64,000 bases of DNA from Alphaproteobacteria bacterium (GTDB lineage: Bacteria; Pseudomonadota; Alphaproteobacteria; Rhizobiales; Xanthobacteraceae). How positions within the stretch are numbered: the first letter of the stretch is position 1; the number at the start of each line of letters is the position of its first letter. The notes under the pieces are model-generated. The model had not been told where the DNA came from. It did no database searches and saw only the letters and a program-made list of their open reading frames with translations. Position numbers and translations under genes: made by a program. Shown here piece after piece: positions 20,418 through 29,122 of this stretch. Location: the NCBI GenBank assembly GCA_037200445.1, contig JBBCGH010000001.1, positions 2,356,001 to 2,420,000 on the forward strand, read 5' to 3'.

Positions 20418-21788
20418 TTACGGCCGCGGTTCGGCATGTCCGATGACACGCTTGATCGCCGGAAATCTCCGCCGCAGCGCGCGCTCCACCTCATCGACCC
20501 GTTCGTGCACCTCCTGAACCGTCATCATCGCATTGACCCGGCAATGGAAATTGACGATTTCGCCTTCCGCCGTGTCGCGCACGCGCACGTCATGAACCTG
20601 CCCGATAAGATCGATGTTGGCGGCGATCGCGGTCAGCGCCTCGCGCACTTCGGCCAGCCGGCCGTCCGACGCATCGCGGCCCGGCAGCCCGCGCATCTGC
20701 AACGGCTCGATATGGGTCTCGACCTCGACGGTGTCCCCGAGCTCGGCGCGTACGGCAGTCTCCAGCCCGTCGGCGATTTCATGCGCGGCTGCGAGCGACA
20801 GGCTGCCATCGACCTCGAGGTCGAGCGAGACCGAGAGCCGTCCGCCGAACGCATGCACCGTCACATGGTGCACGGCGAGCGCCCGGTTGCGCGCGATGAC
20901 CATGACGCGCTCCAGCACGGTCTCGTTGTCGAGCGCGCGGGGCTCGGTCACGACGTTGACTTCGGCCTCCGGCAGCTCGGCGGAAATCTTGCCCGCGATC
21001 TCGGACTTCATCGCGGCGACGCGATCGAGCGGAAGCGTGCGGCTCACGCCGACCTGAAGATCGGCGAACAGTGCCGGGCCGACGGAGCGCACCCGCACAC
21101 GGTCGACACCCACGACGCCGGGTGTCCGCGTGGCGATCTGGGCGATGAGTGCGCTCGCGCCCTCCGGCGCAGTGTCGGTCAGCGTGTCGATGGTGCGGCG
21201 GCCGAGCCGCCAGCCCGCAATGAGAATGACGACCGCGACGACCAGCGCTGCGGCCGAGTCCGCCCACGGGTAGCCGAGCGCGACGCCCGCGAGCCCGGCC
21301 AGCACGGCGCAGGACGACCACATGTCGGAATCAAAGTGCAGCGCGTCGGCTTCGAGCGCGTGGCTCGTCGTTTCCTTGGCCGTCCGGTAAAGCAGGCGCG
21401 CGCGGGAAAAATCGATCGCGATCGAGCCGATGATCACGATGAAGGCCCAGATCGTCGCCTCGACGGCATGACCGCCGCGGCCGAGCAGCCGCTGCGACGC
21501 CTCCCAGATGACCACCGCCGAGAGCACGAACAGCAGTCCGGTCGCGATCAGGGCCGTGACGCTTTCCACCTTGCCGTGCCCATAGTGGTGCTCCTCGTCG
21601 GCCGGCTTGCCGGAGACGCGTACCGCGTACCAGGTCATGATGGTCGCGAGAAAATCGAGCGCCGAGTGGGCCGCTTCGGAGAGCAGGGCGAGCGAGCCGG
21701 AGAAGTAGCCGACCACGGCCTTGGCAATCGTGAGCGCGCCGGAAGCCGCGATCGACGTCAGTGCGACGCGTTCTTTCTGGTCCTGCAT
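20418..21788 (-). CDS. CDF-family cation efflux transporter with three C-terminal domains
   Basis: The protein has 456 residues. Six membrane helices span about residues 1-205. Metal-site patterns are present in TM2 (SEAAHSALD, H-x3-D) and TM5 (ALHFDSDMW, H-x3-D), as in Zn2+/Fe2+ exporters. A His-rich loop (DEEHHYGHGK) lies between TM2 and TM3. The cytoplasmic part is about 245 residues, more than twice the usual length. It reads as three consecutive ferredoxin-like CTD units (about 215-285, 290-365, 375-456), each with a V-x-V-x3-G/R type strand pattern. It exports divalent metal from the cytoplasm by proton antiport. Confidence 0.88.
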   Translation of the reverse strand: MQDQKERVALTSIAASGALTIAKAVVGYFSGSLALLSEAAHSALDFLATIMTWYAVRVSGKPADEEHHYGHGKVESVTALIATGLLFVLSAVVIWEASQRLLGRGGHAVEATIWAFIVIIGSIAIDFSRARLLYRTAKETTSHALEADALHFDSDMWSSCAVLAGLAGVALGYPWADSAAALVVAVVILIAGWRLGRRTIDTLTDTAPEGASALIAQIATRTPGVVGVDRVRVRSVGPALFADLQVGVSRTLPLDRVAAMKSEIAGKISAELPEAEVNVVTEPRALDNETVLERVMVIARNRALAVHHVTVHAFGGRLSVSLDLEVDGSLSLAAAHEIADGLETAVRAELGDTVEVETHIEPLQMRGLPGRDASDGRLAEVREALTAIAANIDLIGQVHDVRVRDTAEGEIVNFHCRVNAMMTVQEVHERVDEVERALRRRFPAIKRVIGHAEPRP

Positions 21789-21798
21789 GCGCGCCTAT

Positions 21799-22758
21799 TT
21801 ACGCGGCGCGCGAAAAATCTCCAGCGGCTTCTGACATTGCGTCGCGGTATTCGCGAATGAGTCGCAAACAGAGCTCCGCCGTCGTGGGGATGTCGTCGAT
21901 GCTGCCCACGCCCTGACCGGCCGACCACACGTTCTTCCAGGCGCGCTTTTCGTGGTTCAGGTTGAGCTGGTGGCTCGCGTTCAGCTGATCGGCCGGCACG
22001 CCTGCGGCATCCACGCTCGGCTTGAGGAAGTTGCCGTGCACGCCGCTGATCGCCGCCGTGTAGACGATGTCATTCGCGTTGGTCGAGACGATCATGTCCT
22101 TGAACGCGGGGTGCGCCATGCTCTCGCGCGTCGCGATGAAGCGCGTGCCCAGATAGGCGAGGTCGGCGCCGAGCATGCGCGCCGCCGCAATATGCCGGCC
22201 GGTCGACATCACGCCGGAGAGCAGGATGGTCTTCCCGAAGAACTGGCGGATTTCCGGAATGAGCGCGAACGGGCTGAGCAGGCCCGCGTGACCGCCGGCG
22301 CCGGCGCACACCGCGATCAGCCCGTCGACGCCGGCCTCGGCCGCCTTGCGCGCATGGCGCATGTTGATGACGTCGTGGAAGACCAGCCCGCCATACCCCT
22401 GAACGGCGCCGACCAGTTCCTTCACGGCGCCCAGCGACGTGATGATCAGCGGCACCTTGTGCTTGATCGAGATGTCGAGGTCCGCCTGCAGCCGCGGATT
22501 GCTCTTGTGCACGATCAGGTTCACGCCAAACGGCGCCGGCGCGCGGCCGGTCTCGCGCTCGATGCGGTCGAGACGCTCGCGGATTTCGACGAGCCACGCC
22601 TCATAATCCTCGCTCGAACGGCGGTTCAGCGCCGGGAACGTCCCGACGATGCCGGCGCGGCAGGCTTCCACCACGAGGTCCGGGTTGGAGACGAGAAACA
22701 TCGGCGCGGCGACCGCCGGGATCGCGAGGCGGCCGTGAAACTGAATGGGGATCGGCAA
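21799..22758 (-). CDS. Nitronate monooxygenase (2-nitropropane dioxygenase family)
   Basis: The protein has about 319 residues and a FMN-binding TIM barrel. Family features are PAVAAPMFLVSNPDLVVEAC near the N-terminus, CAGAGGHAG around the FMN phosphate site, and LLSGVMSTGRHIAAARMLGA. The enzyme oxidises alkyl nitronates such as propionate-3-nitronate; some relatives are enoyl-ACP reductases. I place the start at TTG 22758 (LPIPIQFHGRL), preceded by GGGAG at seven bases. The open frame extends to 22848 without family similarity. It is separated from the CDF gene by ten bases, so the two are likely cotranscribed. Confidence 0.85.
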   Translation of the reverse strand: MPIPIQFHGRLAIPAVAAPMFLVSNPDLVVEACRAGIVGTFPALNRRSSEDYEAWLVEIRERLDRIERETGRAPAPFGVNLIVHKSNPRLQADLDISIKHKVPLIITSLGAVKELVGAVQGYGGLVFHDVINMRHARKAAEAGVDGLIAVCAGAGGHAGLLSPFALIPEIRQFFGKTILLSGVMSTGRHIAAARMLGADLAYLGTRFIATRESMAHPAFKDMIVSTNANDIVYTAAISGVHGNFLKPSVDAAGVPADQLNASHQLNLNHEKRAWKNVWSAGQGVGSIDDIPTTAELCLRLIREYRDAMSEAAGDFSRAA

Positions 22759-22869
22759 GACTTGGCTCCCGGTGCGAAACGGTCCGTGACCATTTCGCCC
22801 GTCGCCGCCTTCGTCAAGGGCAAAGGCCGGGCTGCGCGGGAGCCACACCCGTGGGCTTCGAAACGTGGC

Positions 22870-23157
22870 TCAGTGCGAGGCGAAGAGGGCGTTCGCGCCT
22901 TTGGCCGGTGCGCGCAGCGCATCCTTCTCGAAGCGGTCATAGCAGGCGAGCCGGTTGGTGCTGTCGGTGATCGCGGCGCAAGACGCGAGCGTCGGATATG
23001 TCGGCCCGGGGTCCTGCAGGGCACGCCAGACAACCGGCGCGGTCAGCAGCAGGAAGCTCGCGAAGACAAGGGGCAGCACGGACGCGAGCAGGCAGGTGCT
23101 CAAGGGCCGGCGATCAAAACGTGCCGCGGGATTCCGCTCTGATACATGGGTTCGCAT
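22870..23157 (-). CDS. Small membrane-anchored protein with RLACYD motif
   Basis: A 95-residue protein. A basic N-terminus is followed by one membrane helix (LLASVLPLVFASFLLLTA, about residues 22-40). The short extracytoplasmic tail carries CAAITDSTNRLACYDRF. This C-x(n)-RLxCYD pattern recurs in several proteobacterial envelope proteins, and the two Cys could form a disulfide. The start ATG 23157 has GGAGA seven bases upstream. Function unknown. It may share transcription with the downstream nitronate monooxygenase gene. Confidence 0.6.
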   Translation of the reverse strand: MRTHVSERNPAARFDRRPLSTCLLASVLPLVFASFLLLTAPVVWRALQDPGPTYPTLASCAAITDSTNRLACYDRFEKDALRAPAKGANALFASH

Positions 23158-23274
23158 GGCGGTCTCTCCATGGCTGTTACAGCCGCAGACATGGGCCAAA
23201 GCGCATAAAGAAACGAGAGGGGAAGCGCAGCGAGGTTATAGGAAGCCCATAAGTGTCGTGCCGGCGCTCCTGGA

Positions 23275-23349
23275 CTAGTGTCCCGATTCCGAAGTTCGCC
23301 CTACCTTGCAGCACGCTCTGAAGCGAACTTCGGAATCGAAGGACACTAG
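23275..23349. repeat. Palindromic repeat, copy 1
   Basis: An inverted repeat of 75 bases. The left arm (23275-23299) begins CTAGTGTCCCGATTCCG and ends AAGTTCGC. The right arm (23323-23349) is its reverse complement apart from a two-base insertion, closing with GGACACTAG. A 23-base centre separates them. It shares arm ends and the GAAGTTCGC inner edge with the copy at 23363-23439. Confidence 0.8.
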
Positions 23350-23362
23350 AAACCTTATGAAT

Positions 23363-23439
23363 CTAGTGCCCTTTTGAACCTGAAGTTCGCAATCGTGTTT
23401 GCGGTTTGGTGAGTGCGAACTTCAGGTTCAGGGCACTAG
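23363..23439. repeat. Palindromic repeat, copy 2
   Basis: An inverted repeat of 77 bases. The left arm (23363-23390) starts CTAGTGCCC and ends CCTGAAGTTCGC. The right arm (23415-23439) mirrors it apart from a three-base indel and closes GGGCACTAG. The terminal CTAG provides the TAG stop codon of the adjacent reverse-strand oxidoreductase gene. Only 13 bases separate it from copy 1. Confidence 0.8.
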
Positions 23440-24470
23440 CCTGCGGCTGCCGTGCCGCTCAGTTCGCGCGCCCGCAAGTGCGGCATGACCTCGCTGGCAA
23501 ACAACTCGACGGAGCGGCGGGCCTCGTCGAACGTGATATCGCCGAAGGCAAAGCGGCACGCCACATAGTTCACGCCCGACTCGTCGATCTGCGCCTGCAT
23601 CTGTTCGCGCACACTCTGCGGCGAGCCGCAGATCATCCGGCCGTTGGCACCGTCACCGTCGAATTCCTCCGGATAGACGACACCGACGGGCCGCGTGCCG
23701 TGCTCCAGCCACAGCTTCATGAAGCTAGCGTACCACATCCGGTAGCCGCGCCGCGCAATCGCGCGCGCCGCCTCGTCAGTGTCGGCGACGAAGATGTGGC
23801 GCGCGACGCCCGCCTTCGACCCCGCGACGTTGCCGGGGTGCAGCGACCAGTAATGGTCCACCAGCTTGCGCGCGACATGTGCCGGCTGGTTGGTGACGAT
23901 GTTCATGCCGGCGCGGGCCGGGCGCTCGGTGTTCTCCGGCGTGCCGACGCCGTACCAGAGCGGCGGGTGCGGCTCCTGCAACGGCTCGAGCACCAGCGGC
24001 ACGTTCTTGAAGCGGTAGAACTCGCCCTCGAAATCGAGCGTGCGGTTCTGCAGGCCGCGCATCAACACCTCGAAGGCCTCGATGAACATCTTGCCGAGTT
24101 TCGCGGGATCGAGCCCGTAGTAGGCCACTTCGATCGGCGAGATGCCCTTGCCGACGCCGAACTGCAGGCGTCCGCCGCTGATCTGGTCGAGCATGCAGAT
24201 TTCCTCGATCAGGCGGATCGGGTGATAGAGCGGCAGCGTGTAGACGAGCGGGCCGAAGTTGATGCGCCTGGTGCGCTGCGAGACGGCTGCCATCAGCAGG
24301 CTCGGCGAGGGCGCCATGCCGAGCGGCGTCGAGTGGTGCTCGGCAACCTGGTAGCAATAGAAGCCGAGCCGGTCGTAGAGCTCGATCAGCTTCAGCCGGT
24401 CTTCGTAGAAACTGCGCAGCGGCGCGCCGGACGCGTCGAGGTGATCGAAGACGCCGAACGATAAGGCCAT
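23436..24470 (-). CDS. Luciferase-like (LLM) flavin-dependent oxidoreductase
   Basis: The protein has 344 residues and a bacterial-luciferase-like TIM barrel. Visible features are CYQVAEHHSTPLGMAPSPSL near the N-terminus, RTRRINFGPLVYTLPLYHP, and the FMN/substrate region GGRLQFGVGKGISPIEVAYY. It is a probable FMN-dependent monooxygenase; the substrate is unknown. ATG 24470 has GGTGGAA close upstream; a GTG at 24479 is the alternative. The last codons and the stop lie within palindromic repeat copy 2, which suggests that the repeat inserted at, or reshaped, the 3' end. Confidence 0.88.
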   Translation of the reverse strand: MALSFGVFDHLDASGAPLRSFYEDRLKLIELYDRLGFYCYQVAEHHSTPLGMAPSPSLLMAAVSQRTRRINFGPLVYTLPLYHPIRLIEEICMLDQISGGRLQFGVGKGISPIEVAYYGLDPAKLGKMFIEAFEVLMRGLQNRTLDFEGEFYRFKNVPLVLEPLQEPHPPLWYGVGTPENTERPARAGMNIVTNQPAHVARKLVDHYWSLHPGNVAGSKAGVARHIFVADTDEAARAIARRGYRMWYASFMKLWLEHGTRPVGVVYPEEFDGDGANGRMICGSPQSVREQMQAQIDESGVNYVACRFAFGDITFDEARRSVELFASEVMPHLRARELSGTAAAG

Positions 24471-24526
24471 GTGTTCCACCCGTGTCGCGGTTCTATAGCT
24501 TGCGAACGGCCCCGCAACAAATTCTG

Positions 24527-24625
24527 CGTCGTCCCCGCGAAGGCGGGCACCCAGTAGTCACAGTGCATGCGATTGATCCACAGCATCAGTGTCTACTGGA
24601 TCGCCCGCCTTCGCGGGCGATGACG
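24527..24625. repeat. Intergenic palindromic repeat (CCCGCGAAGGCGGG type)
   Basis: The left arm (24527-24557) reads CGTCGTCCCCGCGAAGGCGG and ends CCAGTAG. The right arm (24593-24625) begins CTACTGGATCGCCCGCC and ends CGGGCGATGACG. The arms are near-perfect inverted copies around 35 bases. This is a well-known dispersed element type in alphaproteobacteria. It lies between two same-strand genes. Confidence 0.8.
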
Positions 24626-24632
24626 ATCCTCG

Positions 24633-25406
24633 TTACGCCTCAACAATCGCCACAGCCCTGGTCCACCCCGCCGATGCCTTCTCGATCTTCACCGGAAAGC
24701 ACGCCACCTTGAAGCCGTGATCCGGCAGCGCGTCGAGGTTCGAGAGCTTCTCCATGTGGCAGTAGCCGATCTCGCGCCCCGCCTTGTGACCCTCCCAGAT
24801 GATCGACGCGTCGCCGGTCTCCTTGTAGCGCTTCGCCGTGTAGCTGAACGGCGCATCCCAGCTCCATGCATTGGTGCCGGTGACGCGGATGCCCTGCTTG
24901 AGTAGGAACAGCGTCGCCTCGCGCCCCATGCCGCAACCGGTGTCGAGGAAATTCGGCTGGCCGTAGGCTTTTCCGGCGGACGTGTTCACCAGCACGATGT
25001 CGAGCGGCTTCAATTGATACTTCAGGCGCTCGAGCTCGCGCTTCACGTCGTCGGCGGTGCAGACATAACCGTCAGGCTTTGCGCGGAAGTCGAGCTTCAC
25101 GGCGTCGTTGAAGCACCACTCGAGCGGCACCTCGTCGATGGTCATCGCCGGCTTTCCGCCGTCCATCGTCGGGTGGAAGTGATACGGCGCATCGAGATGC
25201 GTGCCGTTGTGAGTCGAGATCGCGACGTTCTCGACCGCGGGCCCCGCGCTATCCGGCAGGTCCTTCACCGGCACGCCGAACACCTGATAGAAATTCTCGG
25301 CGCCGGCCTTGTGATCGACGTAGGAGATTTGCGGCAGCATGTAGGGCGGGTCCGACGCGATGCCGGCCTTCAGGGCGACGGAAATATCGATGATGCGGCG
25401 GGGCAT
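24633..25406 (-). CDS. Cyclase/kynurenine-formamidase-like metal hydrolase
   Basis: The protein has 257 residues. It carries the family metal-binding motif HNGTHLDAPYHF (HxGTHxDxPxH) at about residue 66, and later VTGTNAWSWDAPF. Members are Zn- or Mn-dependent amidohydrolases such as arylformamidase, isatin hydrolase or polyketide cyclases. The substrate is not predictable here. ATG 25406 follows a strong GGGAGGA ribosome site at six bases, which rejects the upstream open frame to 25460. The neighbouring LLM oxidoreductase may belong to the same catabolic route. Confidence 0.85.
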   Translation of the reverse strand: MPRRIIDISVALKAGIASDPPYMLPQISYVDHKAGAENFYQVFGVPVKDLPDSAGPAVENVAISTHNGTHLDAPYHFHPTMDGGKPAMTIDEVPLEWCFNDAVKLDFRAKPDGYVCTADDVKRELERLKYQLKPLDIVLVNTSAGKAYGQPNFLDTGCGMGREATLFLLKQGIRVTGTNAWSWDAPFSYTAKRYKETGDASIIWEGHKAGREIGYCHMEKLSNLDALPDHGFKVACFPVKIEKASAGWTRAVAIVEA

Positions 25407-25470
25407 CTGGTCCTCCCGATGTTGTTTGTGGCGGCATGCGAGCCGCATTGGAGGACGCAAACTAGCGCAT

Positions 25471-26232
25471 TCAATTCTTGATGCGATAGCCGGTCCGGAA
25501 GATCCACGCGATCGCCCCGAGGCAGAGCGCGAGGAACAGAAACGTCATCGCGACGCTGACGCCGAGATGCACGTCGGAGGATTCAAAGAAGCTCCAGCGG
25601 AACCCGCTGACCAGATAGACGATGGGGTTGAACAGCGCGACGGTCTGCCAGCCGCCGGGCAGCACATGGATCGAATAGAATGTGCCCCCGAGAAACGCCA
25701 GCGGTTGAATGATCAGCAGCGGCACGATTTGCAGCTTCTCGAAACCGTCCGCCCAGATGCCAAGGATGAAACCGAACAGGGAAAAGGTCACCGCGGTGAG
25801 CACCAGGAACACGATCATCCAGAACGGATGCGCGATGTGCAACGGCACGAACAGCCCGGCGGTCGCCAGCACGATCAGCCCCAGGATGATCGATTTGGTG
25901 GCGGCTGCGCCCACGAACCCGAGCACGAGTTCGAGATATGAGACGGGCGCGGAAAGGTGCTCGTAGATCGTGCCGACGAAGCGCGGAAAATAGATGCCGA
26001 ACGAGGCGTTCGTCGTGCTCTGCGTCAGGATCATCAGCATGATCAGCCCCGGCACGATGAACGCGCCGTAGGAGACGCCGTCGATCTCGGTGATGCGCGT
26101 GCCGATCGCGGCGCCGAACACGACGAAATAGAGCGAAGTCGAAATCACCGGCGAGACGATGCTTTGCCAGATGGTGCGTCCGGTGCGCGCCATCTCGAAC
26201 ACATAGATCGCCTGGACGGCCCGGAGATTCAT
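25471..26232 (-). CDS. ABC-2 type exporter permease
   Basis: The protein has 253 residues with six predicted membrane helices. It contains the ABC-2 region [18 protein letters not shown] and the later [20 protein letters not shown]. It resembles the YadH/NodJ group. It forms an exporter with the ATPase encoded immediately upstream; the ATPase stop and this ATG overlap in an ATGA arrangement. The exported substrate is unknown. An antisense-frame open stretch extends the frame to 26637, but ATG 26232 is the family start. Confidence 0.92.
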   Translation of the reverse strand: MNLRAVQAIYVFEMARTGRTIWQSIVSPVISTSLYFVVFGAAIGTRITEIDGVSYGAFIVPGLIMLMILTQSTTNASFGIYFPRFVGTIYEHLSAPVSYLELVLGFVGAAATKSIILGLIVLATAGLFVPLHIAHPFWMIVFLVLTAVTFSLFGFILGIWADGFEKLQIVPLLIIQPLAFLGGTFYSIHVLPGGWQTVALFNPIVYLVSGFRWSFFESSDVHLGVSVAMTFLFLALCLGAIAWIFRTGYRIKN

Positions 26233-27155
26233 CGGTCCTGCCTCACCAGATCGACGAAGATGTCCTCGAGCGAGCTTTGCTTTGTCTCGATGTCGCGAAA
26301 GCGGATGCCGGCGCCGCTGAGACCCTGCAGCAGCGCGGTGATGCCGGTGCGCTCGGCCTGCGTGTCGTAGGTATAGACGAGGTCCATGCCGTTGCTGGCA
26401 AGCGCCAGGCGGTCGGACACCAGCGCATCGGGGATCGCGTCGAGCCGCTGCAGCAGGTGCAAGGTCAGCTGCTTCTTGCCGAGCTTGCGCATCAGCGCGG
26501 CCTTTTCCTCGACCAGGATGAGCTCGCCGCCGTTGATCACGCCGATGCGGTCGGCCATCTCCTCGGCTTCCTCGATGTAGTGCGTGGTCAGGATGATGGT
26601 GACGCCCGAGTCGCGCAGCCCCCGCACCAGGCCCCACATGTCCTGACGCAGCGTGACGTCGACGCCGGCGGTCGGCTCATCGAGGAACAGGATCTGCGGC
26701 TCGTGCGAGAGCGCCTTGGCGATCATCACGCGCCGCTTCATGCCGCCGGACAGCGTCATGATCTTGCTGTCCTTCTTGTCCCACAGCGACAGGTCCTTCA
26801 GGACTTTCTCGACGAACGCCGGGTCGGGCTTCTTGCCGAACAGGAGGCGGCTGAAGCTGACCGTTGCCCACACCGACTCGAACGCGTCGGTGTGCAGCTC
26901 CTGCGGCACCAGCCCGATCAGCGAGCGCGCTGCACGGTAGTCCTTGATGAAATGATGCCCGCCGACCAGCACGGACCCGGAGGTCGGATTGACGATGCCG
27001 CAGATGATGTTGATCAGCGTGGTCTTGCCGGCGCCGTTCGGACCGAGCAGTGCAAAGATCTCGCCGTGCGCGATATCGAGATTGATGCTTTTGAGCGCAT
27101 GAAGCCCGGACGAATAGGTCTTGACCAGATTTGAGACCGAAATGACGGGTTGCAT
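26229..27155 (-). CDS. ABC exporter ATP-binding protein
   Basis: The protein has 308 residues: Walker [10 protein letters not shown], the Q-loop region [10 protein letters not shown], signature [15 protein letters not shown], Walker [13 protein letters not shown] and the switch His in [12 protein letters not shown]-terminal extension of about 90 residues is typical of YadG/DrrA-type exporters. ATG 27155 ([10 protein letters not shown]) is the natural start. An open frame to 27230 precedes it. It is divergently placed from dusA across a 124-base region that must hold both promoters. Confidence 0.94.
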   Translation of the reverse strand: MQPVISVSNLVKTYSSGLHALKSINLDIAHGEIFALLGPNGAGKTTLINIICGIVNPTSGSVLVGGHHFIKDYRAARSLIGLVPQELHTDAFESVWATVSFSRLLFGKKPDPAFVEKVLKDLSLWDKKDSKIMTLSGGMKRRVMIAKALSHEPQILFLDEPTAGVDVTLRQDMWGLVRGLRDSGVTIILTTHYIEEAEEMADRIGVINGGELILVEEKAALMRKLGKKQLTLHLLQRLDAIPDALVSDRLALASNGMDLVYTYDTQAERTGITALLQGLSGAGIRFRDIETKQSSLEDIFVDLVRQDR

Positions 27156-27279
27156 GCGGGACTGCGGTGGGAATCGGGAGTGCGACAGCCATATAGGCGG
27201 TCGGGGAGCGGATTGCACGGCCGGAACCATGATTTGGATTGATGTTCACTCCGCGCGCATCTGCGGATAAAAGGCCCCG

Positions 27280-28290
27280 ATGGCCCTGGATCCGCAGCGC
27301 GCGCACCGCTTCTCGATTGCGCCGATGATGGAATGGACGGACCGGCATTGCCGGTTTTTCCATCGCCTGCTGACGCGCCGCGCGCTGCTCTATACCGAAA
27401 TGATCACGACCGGGGCGGTGCTGCGCGGAGATCGCGCGCGGCTGCTCGGCTTCGACGCGGCGGAGCATCCGGTCGCGGTCCAGCTCGGCGGCTCGGACCC
27501 GCGCGCGCTCGCCGAAGCGGCAAAGATTTGCGCCGATCTCGGCTATGACGAGATCAATCTCAATGTCGGCTGCCCGTCGGATCGCGTCCAGGAGGGCCGC
27601 TTCGGCGCCTGCCTGATGGCGGAGCCGCAGCTTGTCGGCGAATGCGTGGCCGCGATGAAGGCCGCCGTGAGCGTGCCGGTCACAGTGAAATGTAGGATCG
27701 GTATCGACGCGCAGGACCCGGAGGAGTCGCTCGACACCCTGACGCGTCATGTGGTTGCGGCAGGAGCGGACGCGCTGATCGTGCATGCGCGGAAGGCCTG
27801 GCTCGACGGGCTTTCGCCACGCGAGAACCGCGACATTCCGCCGCTCGACTACGGCCGCGTCTATCGCCTGAAACGCACCTGGCCGAAGCTGCACATCTCC
27901 ATCAACGGCGGCATCGGCAGCGTCGAAGCTGCTGCGAGCCATCTCGATCATGTCGACGGCGTGATGATGGGCCGCGCCGCCTATCAGGAGCCGTGGCGGC
28001 TCTTGAAAATCGATCCGCTCATCTATGGCGCGCCCGCGCCTTTGACCTCGGCGAAGTCCGCGATCGAGGCCTTCCTGCCCTACGTCGAACGAGAGCTTGC
28101 GCGGGGCACGCGGCTGCATGCGATGACGCGGCATGTGCTCGGGCTGTTCCACGGCGTGCCCGGCGCGCGCGCGTTCCGTCGTCACATTGCGACGCATGCG
28201 GTGAGGCCCGGCGCAGGCGCCGAGGTCTTGCGCGACGCAGCCGCTCTGGTGATGGACGCACGCGCCGAACCCACGCATATCGCGGCCTGA
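27280..28290 (+). CDS. dusA: tRNA-dihydrouridine(20/20a) synthase DusA
   Basis: The protein has 336 residues and is an FMN TIM-barrel enzyme. The N-terminal [20 protein letters not shown], the catalytic Cys in [13 protein letters not shown] and [17 protein letters not shown] (FMN site) are typical. [13 protein letters not shown] and the C-terminal [18 protein letters not shown] helical domain separate DusA from DusB and DusC. It reduces U20/U20a in the tRNA D-loop with NADPH. The TauE-like gene starts one base after its stop. Confidence 0.96.
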   Translation: MALDPQRAHRFSIAPMMEWTDRHCRFFHRLLTRRALLYTEMITTGAVLRGDRARLLGFDAAEHPVAVQLGGSDPRALAEAAKICADLGYDEINLNVGCPSDRVQEGRFGACLMAEPQLVGECVAAMKAAVSVPVTVKCRIGIDAQDPEESLDTLTRHVVAAGADALIVHARKAWLDGLSPRENRDIPPLDYGRVYRLKRTWPKLHISINGGIGSVEAAASHLDHVDGVMMGRAAYQEPWRLLKIDPLIYGAPAPLTSAKSAIEAFLPYVERELARGTRLHAMTRHVLGLFHGVPGARAFRRHIATHAVRPGAGAEVLRDAAALVMDARAEPTHIAA

Positions 28291-28291
28291 C

Positions 28292-29122
28292 GTGCTCACC
28301 GGCATTCCGTGGTCCGAACTTGCGCTGCTCGCTGCGGCGATCATCGCGGGCGGCGTCGTCACCGGCATTCTTGCAGGCCTGTTCGGGATCGGCGGCGGCG
28401 CGATCATCGTGCCGGTGCTCTTCGAAGTCTTCCGCATCATCGGCGTGCCGGAGGAGGTGCGCATCCAGCTCTGCATCGGCACTTCGCTCGCGATCATCGT
28501 GCCGACCACCATCCGCTCGTATCAGGCGCACCGGGCAACCGGGATCGAAGTCCAAGGCATCGTGCGGCTGTGGTGGCTGCCGGCGCTGATCGGCGTCGCG
28601 GTGGGATCGGCGCTCGCGGTGTTCGCGCCGCCGGCGGTGTTCAAGATCGCCTTTGTGATCGTCGCCAGTATCATCGCGGCGAAGCTCCTGTTCGGACGAG
28701 CCGAATGGCGGCTCGGCGACGACCTGCCGCCTGGCCTGCCCGGCAAGGCCCTCGGTTTCGTGGTCGGGGTCGTCTCGGCATTGATGGGCGTCAGCGGCGG
28801 CTCCATCTCGAACATGATCCTCACGCTCTACGGCAAGACCATCCATCAGGCGGTCGCGACCTCCGCGGGGCTTGGCGTGCCGATCACGATCGCGGGCACG
28901 ATCGGGTACATGCTGGCGGGCCTGCCGAAGCAGAGCCTGATGCCGCCGCTCACCATCGGCTTCGTCTCGCTGATCGGCTTCGCGCTGATGGCGCCGGTGT
29001 CGAGCTTCACGGCGAGTTATGGCGCGCGGCTTGCGCACTGGCTGCCGAAGCGCAGGCTGGAAATCGCGTTCGGGATTTTCCTGCTGCTCGTGTCGGTGCG
29101 CTTTCTCGCAAGCCTCGTCTGA
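28292..29122 (+). CDS. TauE/SafE-family sulfite/anion permease
   Basis: The protein has 276 residues with about eight membrane helices. It carries the two family repeats: [20 protein letters not shown] near the N-terminus and [20 protein letters not shown] in the middle. The family exports sulfite, sulfoacetate or related anions, or imports some organosulfur compounds. It starts with GTG 28292 one base after dusA, so it is probably cotranscribed. Its stop abuts the convergent protease gene stop in a shared TGATCA. Confidence 0.9.
   Translation: MLTGIPWSELALLAAAIIAGGVVTGILAGLFGIGGGAIIVPVLFEVFRIIGVPEEVRIQLCIGTSLAIIVPTTIRSYQAHRATGIEVQGIVRLWWLPALIGVAVGSALAVFAPPAVFKIAFVIVASIIAAKLLFGRAEWRLGDDLPPGLPGKALGFVVGVVSALMGVSGGSISNMILTLYGKTIHQAVATSAGLGVPITIAGTIGYMLAGLPKQSLMPPLTIGFVSLIGFALMAPVSSFTASYGARLAHWLPKRRLEIAFGIFLLLVSVRFLASLV

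Noticed and set aside
23275-23439. Repeat pair as a CRISPR-like array or as simple terminators
   Set aside because: Units are palindromic with unlike centres and only two copies, so not CRISPR. No T-runs follow, so intrinsic termination is not supported.
24527-24625. Palindrome as an attachment site for an integrated element
   Set aside because: No integrase is nearby and the sequence type is a dispersed repeat in this bacterial group.
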